This document shows, piece by piece, positions 1 to 9,603 of a stretch of 64,000 nt of DNA (its first letter is position 1; each line of letters starts with the position of its first letter). This DNA is from Yoonia sp. (lineage in GTDB: Bacteria > Pseudomonadota > Alphaproteobacteria > Rhodobacterales > Rhodobacteraceae). The notes beneath the pieces are model-generated. The model saw only the letters and a program-made list of their open reading frames with translations. It was not told where the DNA came from and made no database searches. Location of the stretch: positions 1 through 64,000 of the forward strand of contig NZ_JAFMHJ010000011.1 in assembly GCF_017854565.1 (NCBI RefSeq). The letters are read 5' to 3'. The translations under genes were made by a program, and so were the position numbers.

Positions 1-77
1 TTCGTTCGGGTTGGATACATCTTAGCACGCTGTCCAGTTTTGCCGGACCACTTCACTGAAGCTGATGGAGGCACAAA

Positions 78-716
78 ATGACCGACTTGAATTCACTCTA
101 TCCCGATGATCAACCGGCACCTGCACCCGATGCCAGACCAGCGCATCGGCCTTCGGATACGACCGAGGCGGTTCTTTATCCCGACGATCACCCCAAAGAT
201 GCAGCACCGGTGCGTCGGCAGACACGGCAGGAAAAACATGACACCGGTTCAAAGGACAGCGCCGAACTTTCTTATGAGGACAGCGCCGCCTTCAATGCCG
301 CCGAGACGGACGCATTCTTTAACCAAGCCGCCCTTGCAGCACTCCAGGACGGCGACAGCGAAAGATCTGCGGAATTGGGGCAGGCGGGGAAATCACTGGT
401 GGCTGACATGAAAGCGGCGGGCACACCGGCAGAGGTCCTGAACGAAGCCCTGCGCGCATACAATGAAACGGCAGGCGATGGCTTCTCAGAGGACCAGCGG
501 GCTGAAATGGCAGAGGCCACAATGGCCGAATTGCAGTCGGAGCATGGCCCAGCAATCGAAAGCGACCTGAACGCTGCACGCGCATTCATTCAAGATATGG
601 AGCAAGTCGCACCTGGCCTGATCAGAAGCCTTGAAGCGACAGGGGCCGGAAACAACAAAAAGTTGATCGCCACTGTCATTCTTGAGGCGAAGCGACGGGG
701 GTACGGTCGGCGATGA
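78..716 (+). CDS. Phage-like hypothetical protein with two LYPDD motifs
   Basis: Unrecognised 212-residue acidic protein. The start has a good ribosome binding site (GGAGG about six bases upstream). The N-terminal 60 residues are rich in Pro, Asp and Ala and carry LYPDD twice (residues 7-11 and 33-37). The rest is predicted mostly helical, and the C-terminus has an ATGAGN turn near residue 187 followed by a basic tail. That kind of ending recurs in proteins from phage head-gene regions, so a prophage or transfer-element origin is inferred, not shown. The stop overlaps the start of the next gene by four bases, so the two are translationally coupled. No signal peptide or membrane segment is seen. 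Confidence 0.6.
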   Translation: MTDLNSLYPDDQPAPAPDARPAHRPSDTTEAVLYPDDHPKDAAPVRRQTRQEKHDTGSKDSAELSYEDSAAFNAAETDAFFNQAALAALQDGDSERSAELGQAGKSLVADMKAAGTPAEVLNEALRAYNETAGDGFSEDQRAEMAEATMAELQSEHGPAIESDLNAARAFIQDMEQVAPGLIRSLEATGAGNNKKLIATVILEAKRRGYGRR

Positions 717-1054
717 CCTCGACTATCATGCAGGCACAACGGCCCGCCTGCCCCATGTGCGGGGCCGGGGAAGGCGTGAGGTCCATTGATGACTTCGTGC
801 GGCATCACCGGATCAAAGGCCACCCCGAGGCGATCTTGCGTGCCGTATGGGCCTCAAGCGGACAGATCATGACGACCGAGCGGCTATTTGATGCCCTCTA
901 TGCCGACGATCCTGATGGCGGTCCTTCACGCACAAAAATGCATGCGGACCTGCACGCGGCAGTCAGGACCGTAAACACAATGCTGGCTGGAACGCTGAGG
1001 GTCGAGCAAGTCGGTGCTAAGCGAGGACGTTGGCGACTGCGGATCACGCCCTGA
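713..1054 (+). CDS. Winged-helix DNA-binding-like small protein
   Basis: A 113-residue protein with a half zinc-ribbon (CPMCG, residues 13-17) followed by a segment (about 35-113) laid out like the C-terminal winged helix of OmpR/PhoB-type regulators: a helix ending in a leucine/valine core, the MTTERLFDALY recognition-helix region and a basic RGRWRLR wing at the end. There is no receiver domain. Small free-standing winged-helix proteins of this type are common in alphaproteobacterial prophages, which fits its coupling to the phage-like gene before it. DNA binding is inferred from the fold pattern; its target is unknown. Only two cysteines are present, so metal binding would need a dimer. Confidence 0.55.
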   Translation: MTSTIMQAQRPACPMCGAGEGVRSIDDFVRHHRIKGHPEAILRAVWASSGQIMTTERLFDALYADDPDGGPSRTKMHADLHAAVRTVNTMLAGTLRVEQVGAKRGRWRLRITP

Positions 1055-1185
1055 GAACTTACGCTGATTAGCGGATTCGGATTGGCGATTTTCAGCACGC
1101 TGTTGAACCTGTGCTGAACCAAGAAACCCAACAAAACTGCCGGCTAGCCTAACACCCTGTAACATGTTGTTTTAAATAAGGTATT

Positions 1186-1267
<82 letters not shown>

Positions 1268-1331
1268 GCTGTCTATAGCGTCGGGTTTACGCACCCGCAA
1301 CGCCAAAACGTCAGCCGCATGTCACACTGCC

Positions 1332-2555
1332 CTACCCGAACAAATCGTGGCAAAGCTCAAGCGCGTCAATCAACACATCAACTTCATCGGTCGTATTATA
1401 CAGACCAAATGATGCACGACAGGTGGCACTGACGCCGATATGTTCCATCAATGGCATGGCGCAGTGGCTACCGGCGCGCACCGCCACGCCTTTTTTGTCC
1501 AGAACTGTCGAAATGTCGTGGGCGTGGGCCGCACCGTCCAGCGTGAATGAAAAGATCGCGCCTTTGGTGGCCGACGTCCCCTGCACATTTACCCAGTTCA
1601 AACCATCCAGCCGCGCACGGGCGTAATCGCGCAGCGCGCGTTCGTGGGCGGCGATATTTGCCATCCCCAGCCCCGTCATATAATCCAGCGCCACGCCCAA
1701 GCCGATCGTCTGCACGATGCCCGGTGTGCCTGCCTCGAACTTCATCGGCGCGTCGTTATAGGTGACCACATCCCGGCCCACCTCGCGGATCATATCGCCA
1801 CCGCCCATAAACGGGCGCATCTCGGCCATTCGGTCATGGCGCACATAAATCGCGCCGGACCCCGATGGGCCATACAGCTTGTGCCCGGTGACCGCATAGA
1901 AATCACAGCCGATATCGCGCACATCCACCGGCATATGCACCGCCGCCTGCGAGCCATCGACAAGCACCGGCACGCCCTTGGCATGAGCACCGGCCGTGAT
2001 CGCTTTTACGTCCACCACGGTGCCCAGCACGTTCGACATATGGGTCACGGCCACCAATTTCGTCTTGGGGCCGATCGCATCAATCACCTTTTGCGGGTCC
2101 AGATCGCCGTTCGCGTCCACATCCACCCATTTGATCACCGCACCCTGCCGCTCACGCAGGAAATGCCACGGTACGATATTGGCGTGATGTTCCATGATCG
2201 ACAGGACAATTTCATCACCCGGTGCGAACCGGGGCATGGCCCAGCCATAGGCGACCATGTTGATCCCCTCGGTGGTGCCCGAGTTCATGATGATCTCATC
2301 CTCGGACGCCGCGTTCAGGAACCGGGCAATGGTGCCGCGCACGGCCTCATATTTATCGGTGGCAAGGTTGCTCAGGTAATGCAGACCGCGATGCACATTG
2401 GCATATTCTTCGGCATAGCCGCGCGTGATCGCATCAATCACCACCTGCGGTTTCTGCGCCGAGGCCCCATTATCAAGATACACCAGCCGCTTGCCGTTCA
2501 CCTGACGTGACAGGATCGGGAAATCGGCGCGCACTGCGGCCACATCATATGTCAT
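1332..2555 (-). CDS. sufS: Cysteine desulfurase SufS
   Basis: Type II PLP-dependent cysteine desulfurase that takes sulfur from cysteine as a persulfide for the SufBCD scaffold. The 407-residue length is normal. The PLP lysine lies in TGHKLYG (K226), and the catalytic cysteine in AGSHCAMP (C365). The usual SufS features THMSNVLG and the short active-site loop, rather than the long IscS loop, separate it from the second desulfurase in this operon. It is the last gene of the suf operon, and its start overlaps the stop of the YIP1-like gene by four bases. No sufE or sufU partner is visible in the window. Confidence 0.96.
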   Translation of the reverse strand: MTYDVAAVRADFPILSRQVNGKRLVYLDNGASAQKPQVVIDAITRGYAEEYANVHRGLHYLSNLATDKYEAVRGTIARFLNAASEDEIIMNSGTTEGINMVAYGWAMPRFAPGDEIVLSIMEHHANIVPWHFLRERQGAVIKWVDVDANGDLDPQKVIDAIGPKTKLVAVTHMSNVLGTVVDVKAITAGAHAKGVPVLVDGSQAAVHMPVDVRDIGCDFYAVTGHKLYGPSGSGAIYVRHDRMAEMRPFMGGGDMIREVGRDVVTYNDAPMKFEAGTPGIVQTIGLGVALDYMTGLGMANIAAHERALRDYARARLDGLNWVNVQGTSATKGAIFSFTLDGAAHAHDISTVLDKKGVAVRAGSHCAMPLMEHIGVSATCRASFGLYNTTDEVDVLIDALELCHDLFG

Positions 2556-3148
2556 ATCGTTCCTCCCACGGCACCGACGCCAAGCAACGCCAGCAACATG
2601 CCCGCGCCAAATGCCGTGCCAAGCAGCGCCACAACCAGCGTACCTATGGATTTTGCACGGCTTTCGAACTCATGCAGTACCGTGATGAAATTCACCATGC
2701 ACCACAACAGCGCACCCAGCGAAACCATCCCGAACAACGCCGACGCCAGCGGGCTGAAAAGCATCAGCGCCAACTGCCCGATTTCCAAGGTCAAGCTGAC
2801 CGCCTGAAACCAAACGACAATCGCAACGGTCTGGGCAAGACTGCCCTGCCCGCCCATCAACTGCCCGACCTTTTGTGTGGCGAACACGAACAGAAACAAA
2901 AAGCTGCTGATCATCACCGTGTAGGTAAAAGGCGTCAAGGTGATCATCTGGTCCTGAAACGTCATCGGCACCGGTGACACCATCTGCAAACCCGCCAACA
3001 ACAGCACATTCAGCACCGCTGTCAAGGCCAGCGCGGCCCACAGGCTGCCCATGTCGAACCGCATCTCCTTGATCCGGCGCGCCATTTCAGCGGGGTCGAT
3101 GATGCTTTGCCAGATCGCGCGCATAAAGCTTTCGAAATTCAGTGTCAT
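2552..3148 (-). CDS. YIP1-like membrane protein (suf operon, second copy)
   Basis: A 198-residue protein starting with MTLNFESFMRAIW, then about five hydrophobic segments (roughly residues 38-58, 72-98, 105-135, 140-165 and 172-195), as in the YIP1/DUF1282 family of small integral membrane proteins. The longer open frame upstream was not used because the ATG at 3148 overlaps the previous stop in ATGA form, typical of coupled genes. It sits between sufD and sufS with overlaps on both sides and is surely co-transcribed with them. Its role is unknown; a membrane function tied to iron-sulfur assembly is only suggested by position. Confidence 0.8.
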   Translation of the reverse strand: MTLNFESFMRAIWQSIIDPAEMARRIKEMRFDMGSLWAALALTAVLNVLLLAGLQMVSPVPMTFQDQMITLTPFTYTVMISSFLFLFVFATQKVGQLMGGQGSLAQTVAIVVWFQAVSLTLEIGQLALMLFSPLASALFGMVSLGALLWCMVNFITVLHEFESRAKSIGTLVVALLGTAFGAGMLLALLGVGAVGGTI

Positions 3149-3648
3149 CGGGAACTTTCCGCTTCTAGCACAGATTGAAACCAGAGCAGTGCAAAGCCCG
3201 CAAGCCAGATAAATCCGACCAGATTTGCCTGCACGCCCGGCCCTACAAAGCCACGGGCCAAACCATGGAGCAACAACAACGGCGACGTCGCCAGCAATGT
3301 CCAAAACAACGCCAGCCGCGCAGAATACCAACTGCCATGCCCACCAAAAAGCATGGCCACAAGCCGCGCAATCGCAGCCAAGCCGTAAAAGGCCAAAGGC
3401 AGCATGACCACCAACGCATAGAATGTATACGTCATCATGCCTTCGAAATTTATCTCAACGGGCCACGGCGACGGCTCAAACCCCGCCGCGATCCGCGACA
3501 GACGCGGCCACTGCGCGACAAAGATCAACACGCAGGCTACCATCAGATAGACAATCGCCCGATCCTCCCGCCTGCCTTGATCCAGCAGTTTGCGCATCAC
3601 CTGGCGCGGCGTGCGCCAGGTCTGCATGATGTCGGATGTGACAGCCAT
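3145..3648 (-). CDS. YIP1-like membrane protein (suf operon, first copy)
   Basis: A 167-residue integral membrane protein: a short cytosolic N-terminus (about 30 residues), then hydrophobic segments near 32-47, 72-100, 108-130 and 140-160. It shares size, topology and spacing of hydrophobic segments with the next gene, so the two look like diverged tandem copies or a split pair of one membrane unit. Its ATG overlaps the sufD stop by one base (TGATG). Function unknown; co-expression with sufD and sufS is strongly implied by the overlaps. Confidence 0.8.
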   Translation of the reverse strand: MAVTSDIMQTWRTPRQVMRKLLDQGRREDRAIVYLMVACVLIFVAQWPRLSRIAAGFEPSPWPVEINFEGMMTYTFYALVVMLPLAFYGLAAIARLVAMLFGGHGSWYSARLALFWTLLATSPLLLLHGLARGFVGPGVQANLVGFIWLAGFALLWFQSVLEAESSR

Positions 3649-4934
3649 CAGCGGTGACGCGACAGCCAGCCTTCCAGCCGGTCGCGCAAATCCTCCGCCA
3701 ATGCCGCATCCGCGATCTCGTCCAGGGCTTCGGCCAGAAACGACAGCGTCAGCAGGTTGCGCGCCTCGTCAATCGGCACCCCCCGCGAGCGCAGATAGAA
3801 CAGCGCATCCTCATCAATCGCGCCTGACGTAGACCCATGCGAACAGGCCACATCATCCGCGTATATCTCAAGTTCAGGCTTGGCAAGAAACTGGCTGTCG
3901 TCGTCCAGCAGCAATGACTGGCTGATCTGATATCCGTCGGTTTTTTGCGCCCCGGCTTTGACAAGGATCTTGCCCTGAAACACGCCCGTGGCGCCATTGC
4001 GCAGGACCTTTTTGAACACCTGACGGCTTTCGCCATTCAATGCGTCATGTGTCACAAACACCGTATCGTCGTGATGAAAATCGCCGCCGTCGCCAACGCA
4101 GGCACCGGCCACATGGGCCACCGCATCATTGCCGACAATTTCGATCACGCATTCGTTCCGGGTCAGAACACCGTTAAACGTCAGGGTAAAGGATTTGAAC
4201 GTACTGTCCGCACCTATCCTTGAAAAGCAATGGGTTACAGCACGGCGTTCATGGTCGCGACCTTGGGCGCGCACGTGATGAAACGCACCACCATCGGCCA
4301 CGTCGACCTCAAGAACCTTGGACAAACGCGCCGCTGCCGGGCCGGTTTCCAGCAAGGTGACTGTGGCACCCGCCTCGACCTTGACCAGATTATGCAGCGC
4401 CACATCCGATTTGGGATCAGCGTGCAAATAGATCAGGTTGATCGGTCTTGCGACATCGCCCGTCGCCCGGATCACGACGCCATCGGTCGCCATCGCGGTG
4501 TTCAGCGCGGCCAGCGGCCGCTCGACCGGGGTTTGACTGCGGGTTTCCAGCACACCGTACAGATCCTTTGCCCAATGGATATCGCGGGCCATGGCATCGG
4601 CCAGCCGCTCAATCTGGACGTTTTCGCCGGTCAGGTCATCGGACGCATCGGCGTCGAACACACCATCGACAAACACAATCTTGATGCGGTCAACCGCATC
4701 AAACAACGGTGTCTCATCATTGACAAACACCGCCGCTTCAGGTGCCGCCGCAACGGTCAACGACGCGGGATCGGTATAGCGCCAATATTCATCACGCTTG
4801 GTCGGCAGGCCCATTTGCTGCACCCGCGCCAAGGCATCCGCCCGCGCCGCCGTTGCCCAGCCAGCCCCCTTGGGCAACACCAGCCCCGCCAATCGAGCCT
4901 GTGTCGTGTCCGTTTTCAGCTTTGCCAATGCCAT
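3648..4934 (-). CDS. sufD: Fe-S assembly scaffold subunit SufD
   Basis: A 428-residue SufD, partner of SufB in the SufBC2D scaffold on which clusters are built in the cytosol. The C-terminal half shows the right-handed beta-helix repeats of the SufB/D family and the conserved region around CSHGSTSGAIDEDALFYLRSRG, which carries the cysteine and histidine used near the cluster site. The N-terminus is less conserved, as usual for SufD. It overlaps sufC by one base on one side and the YIP1-like gene by one base on the other. Confidence 0.94.
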   Translation of the reverse strand: MALAKLKTDTTQARLAGLVLPKGAGWATAARADALARVQQMGLPTKRDEYWRYTDPASLTVAAAPEAAVFVNDETPLFDAVDRIKIVFVDGVFDADASDDLTGENVQIERLADAMARDIHWAKDLYGVLETRSQTPVERPLAALNTAMATDGVVIRATGDVARPINLIYLHADPKSDVALHNLVKVEAGATVTLLETGPAAARLSKVLEVDVADGGAFHHVRAQGRDHERRAVTHCFSRIGADSTFKSFTLTFNGVLTRNECVIEIVGNDAVAHVAGACVGDGGDFHHDDTVFVTHDALNGESRQVFKKVLRNGATGVFQGKILVKAGAQKTDGYQISQSLLLDDDSQFLAKPELEIYADDVACSHGSTSGAIDEDALFYLRSRGVPIDEARNLLTLSFLAEALDEIADAALAEDLRDRLEGWLSRHR

Positions 4935-5692
4935 CAGGCCACCTCTGCCAGAATATCGGCATAGCCGTTGTTTTCAACTTCCAGCGCCAGCTCCGGCCCA
5001 CCGGTCTTGATGATACGCCCATCCGCCATGATATGCACGACATCAGGCTTGATGTGGTCCAGCAGGCGCTGATAATGTGTGATCACCAGAAACGAGCGCC
5101 CTTTGGACCGCAGCGCGTTAACGCCTTCGGCAACCAGCTTCATCGCGTCAACGTCCAGACCGGAATCCGTTTCGTCCAGAATGCACATCTTGGGTTCCAG
5201 CATCGCCATCTGCAAAATTTCGTTGCGCTTTTTCTCACCGCCCGAAAAACCCACGTTGACCGGACGCTTCAGCATATCGGCGTCGATTTTAAGGCTCTTG
5301 GCCTTCTCGCGCACGATCTTGAGGAACTCACCGGCACTCAGTTCGGCCTCGCCACGGGCTTTGCGCTGTGCGTTCACCGCAGTCCGCAAGAACGTCATGT
5401 TGCCCACACCGGGGATTTCAACAGGGTATTGGAACGCAAGAAACAGGCCCGCCGCAGCACGCGCCTCGGGGTCCATATCCAGCAGGTCCGCGCCTTCCAG
5501 CATGGCCGACCCATCGGTCACCTCATAGCCATCCTTGCCAGACAGCACATAAGACAGCGTCGACTTGCCCGACCCGTTTGGCCCCATGATCGCATGGACC
5601 GTGCCCGGTGCGATCGACAGATCAACACCCTTGAGGATCTGCTTGTCTTCTTCTTTCAGTTTGACCTTCAGGCCCTTGATTTCCAGCATCAT
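4934..5692 (-). CDS. sufC: Fe-S assembly ATPase SufC
   Basis: ABC-type ATPase of the SufBCD complex, 252 residues. Walker A is GPNGSGKST (residues 37-45), the signature is FSGGEKKR and Walker B is CILDETDSGLD, with the aspartate-rich ending typical of SufC. ATP binding drives the SufB-SufD rearrangement that exposes the cluster site. Two ATGs lie in tandem (5692 and 5689); an AAGGG five to eight bases upstream serves either. It follows a short gap after the 220-residue unknown gene and overlaps sufD by one base. Confidence 0.97.
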   Translation of the reverse strand: MMLEIKGLKVKLKEEDKQILKGVDLSIAPGTVHAIMGPNGSGKSTLSYVLSGKDGYEVTDGSAMLEGADLLDMDPEARAAAGLFLAFQYPVEIPGVGNMTFLRTAVNAQRKARGEAELSAGEFLKIVREKAKSLKIDADMLKRPVNVGFSGGEKKRNEILQMAMLEPKMCILDETDSGLDVDAMKLVAEGVNALRSKGRSFLVITHYQRLLDHIKPDVVHIMADGRIIKTGGPELALEVENNGYADILAEVA

Positions 5693-5721
5693 TATTGCCC
5701 TTTTGAATTCTGTTAGGTGTT

Positions 5722-6384
5722 TTATCTTGGATCATGCAGCATTGCGATGATCTCACTCAATCTGTCGGCGGGGATGCCGATCGGCGCGACTTCGAACCGC
5801 GCCATCCGTCCACGGGTTTCCATCTTCGTCACGAACTCTTCCACAACCCAATAGTAGGGCCGATCTTCGTAATCGTCGAAGTAGACCGTGACCGGGCGTT
5901 TTGACCTGAACAGCGCCGCCATCATGCAGCCGACGCGAAAACGGCCATCAATCAAGATGGTGTCCGGCTCGACAAAATCGTCACGATCCCAAACGCTCAG
6001 TGAATAGTCCGCAAAATTGCGCACCATCTTGTCGCCGTTGGGATAGCCCCACTTGCCGGTTTTTCCGATATCGACATGATGCAAGTGGGCGTGGGACGCT
6101 GTTTGCGCGCTCTTGATATAGCCCTCCAACATCTTGGCCCAGGTCGCGTCGCTTTCTACCGAAAAAATCGTCTTGTCCGGCATTTCAGCCGCCAAAACCG
6201 TTGACCCACCTGATCCGTACTCAAGAATTGATGTGGCCTGTTCATAGGCCTGCGTGATCCACGCGGCCTCTTGTTCGGGCAGCGTCAACTCTGGGCGCTG
6301 CAATGGTTTGGGCGGCACCGATCCTGGCCTGACCAACCGTGTTGCCCGGTTTGCAATCTGCTTGATTGTCCCCGCGACGGTCAT
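5722..6384 (-). CDS. Rossmann-fold (SAM methyltransferase-like) protein inside the suf operon
   Basis: About 220 residues. An EYGSGGST motif near residue 60 and an acidic VESD strand end about 20 residues later resemble motifs I and II of class I SAM-dependent methyltransferases, and ILIDGRFR further on matches the motif that follows in proteins of this shape. The ATG at 6384 was preferred to a TTG six bases earlier. It lies between sufB and sufC, where most bacteria have no gene, with a 28-base gap after the membrane gene. Substrate and any link to cluster assembly are unknown. Confidence 0.75.
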   Translation of the reverse strand: MTVAGTIKQIANRATRLVRPGSVPPKPLQRPELTLPEQEAAWITQAYEQATSILEYGSGGSTVLAAEMPDKTIFSVESDATWAKMLEGYIKSAQTASHAHLHHVDIGKTGKWGYPNGDKMVRNFADYSLSVWDRDDFVEPDTILIDGRFRVGCMMAALFRSKRPVTVYFDDYEDRPYYWVVEEFVTKMETRGRMARFEVAPIGIPADRLSEIIAMLHDPR

Positions 6385-6412
6385 GCGCAAGCCCGCCCAG
6401 TTGCCGCACCCG

Positions 6413-6928
6413 CTACAGGCCGTAGGTTGTATCCCGAAACACCAGCGACATCGGCGCAGTCGTTTCGCGCACGATCTGCACGTAATCTGCGGTATACACC
6501 ACGGCCGCCGCGTCGGGATAATACCAGACCAGATTGTGCCCCGCGACCAGCACCGTCACCACACCCGCCATCTGCGCGACCCGATACCGCACCATCCGAT
6601 AGCGCATCATCCCCGACAGGGTCAGCACAAACAGCGTCGCCAGCAGCAGATCGGTGAACAGCGTCGCATTGCTGATCTCGGTCATCTGCAAATAGCGAAA
6701 CCGCAGCGCCTGCGCGCCAACCAATGCGCCCGCCCCGATCAGCAGCGACGCCATGAACGCGACAAAGGACGGCTTGCGCGCCTTTGCATTGCGCCGGATC
6801 GTGTCCTGCGACACGTGCTTGGGGATGTGCATACCCAAGTCGGGGTCGAAATACGCCATGTTGCGCGGATTGTTGATCCGCTTCACACGATGCTTGAAAT
6901 CTTCGATCCCTTTGGGTGACACGATCAC
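6413..6928 (-). CDS. Hypothetical three-helix membrane protein inside the suf operon
   Basis: A 171-residue protein with a basic soluble N-terminus of about 50 residues (many Arg, Lys and His) followed by three hydrophobic stretches near residues 54-72, 90-108 and 118-138, and a C-terminal soluble tail of about 30 residues. I recognise no family. It begins about 108 bases after the sufB stop and reads in the same direction, so it is likely part of the transcript. The intervening 108 bases show no clear terminator. Confidence 0.65.
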   Translation of the reverse strand: MIVSPKGIEDFKHRVKRINNPRNMAYFDPDLGMHIPKHVSQDTIRRNAKARKPSFVAFMASLLIGAGALVGAQALRFRYLQMTEISNATLFTDLLLATLFVLTLSGMMRYRMVRYRVAQMAGVVTVLVAGHNLVWYYPDAAAVVYTADYVQIVRETTAPMSLVFRDTTYGL

Positions 6929-7036
6929 TTACTCCGCCATACTGACACAGCTTCGTTGATCGCCCCAGACTACGGCAATTACACGGCCTCTGCGTGACGG
7001 GCTCGCGACAATTTGATGGGGTCGGTCCGTACATCC

Positions 7037-8560
7037 TCAGCCAACCGAACCTTCGAGCGAAATCGCGACCAGCGCCTGCGCCTCCATGGCAAACTCCATC
7101 GGCAACGCCTGCAGGACCTCTTTGCAGAACCCGTTCACGACCAGCGCCACGGCCTCTTCCTCGTCCATGCCGCGCGACCGGCAATAGAACAGCTGATCGT
7201 CATCGACCTTTGATGTCGTCGCCTCGTGCTCGACCCGGGAAGAGTTATTCCTGACCTCGATATAGGGCACAGTATGCGCGCCGCATTTGTCGCCGATCAG
7301 TAGGCTGTCGCACTGCGTATAGTTGCGGCTGTCCTTGGCCTTGGGATGCATCGACACCAAACCACGATAGGTATTTTGCGCACGGCCCGCCGAAATGCCC
7401 TTGGACACGATGCGCGACTTTGTACGCTTGCCCAGATGGATCATCTTGGTGCCGGTATCGGCCTGCTGCATATTGTTGGCGATGGCGATTGAATAGAATT
7501 CGCCTTGGCTGTCATCGCCGCGCAGAATGCAGCTTGGGTATTTCCACGTCACGGCAGACCCGGTTTCCACTTGGGTCCACATCACCTTGGCCCGGTCGCC
7601 ACGGCAATCAGCCCGCTTGGTGACAAAATTGTAAATCCCGCCCACGCCGTTTTCATCACCGGGATACCAGTTCTGCACGGTGGAGTATTTCACCTCTGCG
7701 TCTTCCTCGATGATGATCTCGACCACAGCGGCATGCAACTGCGCCACATCGCGCTTGGGCGCGGTGCATCCCTCAAGATAGGACACATAAGACCCTTTGT
7801 CGGCGATGATCAGCGTCCGCTCAAACTGCCCCGTATTTTCGGCATTTATGCGGAAATATGTCGACAGCTCCATCGGGCAACGCACACCGGGCGGGACATA
7901 AACAAACGACCCATCCGAAAACACAGCCGAGTTGAGCGTGGCATAGTAATTATCGGATGCCGGCACGACCGTGCCCAGATATTTCTTCACCAATTCCGGA
8001 TGCTCGCGGATCGCCTCGGAAATCGAACAGAAGATCACGCCGGCCTTCATCAGCTCTGCCTGAAATGTCGTGCCCAAAGAAACCGAATCGAATACCGCGT
8101 CCACCGCAACCTTGCGCCCCTCAGCAGGCATGTCCTCCGCGCCCTCGACACCCGCCAAAATCGCCTGCTCTTTCAATGGGATACCCAGCTTGGCATAGGT
8201 CGCCAGCAGCTTGGGGTCGACATCATCCAACGACTTTGGCTTCACTTCCATGCTTTTCGGGCGGGCATAGTAATAGATGTCCTGAAAATCTATCTTGGGA
8301 TAGCTGACCATCGCCCAGGTCGGCTCTTGCATCTTTTCCCAACGCTCAAATGCCGCCAGACGCCAGGCTGTCATCCATTCGGGTTCTTCGTTCTTGTCGG
8401 AAATCAGGCGCACGATATCGGGGTTCACACCTTTGGGCGCGTACTCCATCTCGATCTCGGTGTTCCACCCGTGCTTGTATTTACCTGAAAGTGCCGCAAC
8501 AGCATCAACCGTTTCCTGATCAACACCGTCCTTGACCTCGACGTAATCCAAATCAGCCAT
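7037..8560 (-). CDS. sufB: Fe-S assembly scaffold protein SufB
   Basis: A 507-residue SufB, the subunit that receives sulfur and holds the nascent cluster. The beta-helix core contains the conserved segments YFRIN..., [13 protein letters not shown] and [24 protein letters not shown], the latter with the glutamate and cysteine of the family. The ATG at 8560 was chosen because it has a GAGG six to nine bases upstream; an in-frame start 15 bases earlier has none. The gap to the upstream desulfurase gene is only 14 bases. Confidence 0.96.
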   Translation of the reverse strand: MADLDYVEVKDGVDQETVDAVAALSGKYKHGWNTEIEMEYAPKGVNPDIVRLISDKNEEPEWMTAWRLAAFERWEKMQEPTWAMVSYPKIDFQDIYYYARPKSMEVKPKSLDDVDPKLLATYAKLGIPLKEQAILAGVEGAEDMPAEGRKVAVDAVFDSVSLGTTFQAELMKAGVIFCSISEAIREHPELVKKYLGTVVPASDNYYATLNSAVFSDGSFVYVPPGVRCPMELSTYFRINAENTGQFERTLIIADKGSYVSYLEGCTAPKRDVAQLHAAVVEIIIEEDAEVKYSTVQNWYPGDENGVGGIYNFVTKRADCRGDRAKVMWTQVETGSAVTWKYPSCILRGDDSQGEFYSIAIANNMQQADTGTKMIHLGKRTKSRIVSKGISAGRAQNTYRGLVSMHPKAKDSRNYTQCDSLLIGDKCGAHTVPYIEVRNNSSRVEHEATTSKVDDDQLFYCRSRGMDEEEAVALVVNGFCKEVLQALPMEFAMEAQALVAISLEGSVG

Positions 8561-8574
8561 TGTTTTTCCTCTCA

Positions 8575-9603
8575 TCAGGCGACCATGCGCGCCCGTTTAT
8601 CCGTCCAGGCCGCTGCAAACCGCAGGACCTCATCTTGTGTTGTCGCAACACCCAGCGACACGCGCAGGGCACTTGCGGCCAGTTCATCATCCAGTCCCAG
8701 CGCACGCAGCACCCGGCTCACCTTGACCTTGCCCGACGAACACGCCGAGCCCGCAGAGACCGCGAAACCAGCCAGATCCATCGCCATCACCTGTGTCTCG
8801 CCTTTCCACCCCGGGGTGGCAAAGCAAGAGGTGTTGGGCAAACGGTTCTGCCCTTTCCCGACAAAAATAGTGCGTTTCTCAGCAGCCTCAATGGCCTTTT
8901 CTAGAATATTTCTAAGTTCTGCAACCCGTTCCCAGCGTCCGGCGGCCAAATCGGCTTGCGCGGCCACTGCAGCGGCGCCCATTCCGGCAATCGCAACGAC
9001 GTTTTCAGTGCCCGACCGGCGGCCCATTTCCTGCCCACCACCCTTGATCTGCGCCGCCACATCGGTGCCTGCGGGAAAAATCAGCGCGCCGACCCCTTTG
9101 GGCCCGCCAAACTTATGGGCCGACAGAAACACCATCTGCACACCGGCCCAGGAAAACGCAAACGGCACCTTGCCAAATCCTTGGGTAATGTCAGTGACCG
9201 CCAACCCCTGCGGCAGCGCCTGCACAATTCCGGTTTCGGAATTGGCCAACTGCACGACACAGCTCGCGGGATCATCCACCATCACCGCGCCATCAACGAC
9301 CGGCAGACAGGGATCAACCCAGGCATGCACCGCATCATGCTCGATCAGGGCGGCACGCAAACCGCGCCCGGCCAGCGCCAATGCTGCGGCCTCCGTCGCA
9401 CCGGACGTAAACACCACATCCGCACCTGACGCGCCGACAGCCTCCGCCACCTGCGCGCGCGCCTTCTCGACAATCGCTTTCGCCGCACGCCCCTCGGCAT
9501 GCACGGACGACGGATTGCCGACCGCATCCATCGCGGCGATCATCGCATCGCGCGCCTCGGCGCGCAGCGGCGTCGTGGCATTATGATCAAGATAGACCCT
9601 CAT
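8575..9603 (-). CDS. Cysteine desulfurase, NifS/IscS class
   Basis: A 342-residue class I cysteine desulfurase. The PLP lysine is in LSAHKFGGP (K164) and the catalytic cysteine in SAGSACSSG (C288), on the long mobile loop typical of IscS/NifS. It is shorter than E. coli IscS (404 residues), as usual for the alphaproteobacterial operon-encoded form. It is the second desulfurase of the operon, next to iscR, while SufS is at the far end. The start codon directly follows a GC-rich dispersed element that supplies a purine-rich GGAAGAA ribosome binding site. A TTAGAA-type palindrome lies inside the coding sequence (8901-8915). Confidence 0.93.
   Translation of the reverse strand: MRVYLDHNATTPLRAEARDAMIAAMDAVGNPSSVHAEGRAAKAIVEKARAQVAEAVGASGADVVFTSGATEAAALALAGRGLRAALIEHDAVHAWVDPCLPVVDGAVMVDDPASCVVQLANSETGIVQALPQGLAVTDITQGFGKVPFAFSWAGVQMVFLSAHKFGGPKGVGALIFPAGTDVAAQIKGGGQEMGRRSGTENVVAIAGMGAAAVAAQADLAAGRWERVAELRNILEKAIEAAEKRTIFVGKGQNRLPNTSCFATPGWKGETQVMAMDLAGFAVSAGSACSSGKVKVSRVLRALGLDDELAASALRVSLGVATTQDEVLRFAAAWTDKRARMVA
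8901..8915. promoter_or_regulatory. Possible internal Irr/ICE-type palindrome
   Basis: CTAGAA-N3-TTCTAA, one base away from the perfect palindrome found upstream of iscR (10228-10242). It is in the coding sequence of the operon's second gene, in a locally AT-rich stretch using the rare codon CTA. It may be chance; position inside a gene lowers confidence. Confidence 0.25.

Noticed and set aside
24..1103. AGCACGCTGT occurring at 24-33 and 1094-1103, flanking the phage-like gene pair
   Set aside because: A ten-base repeat within 1.1 kb is expected by chance nearly as often as not; not accepted as an attachment repeat.
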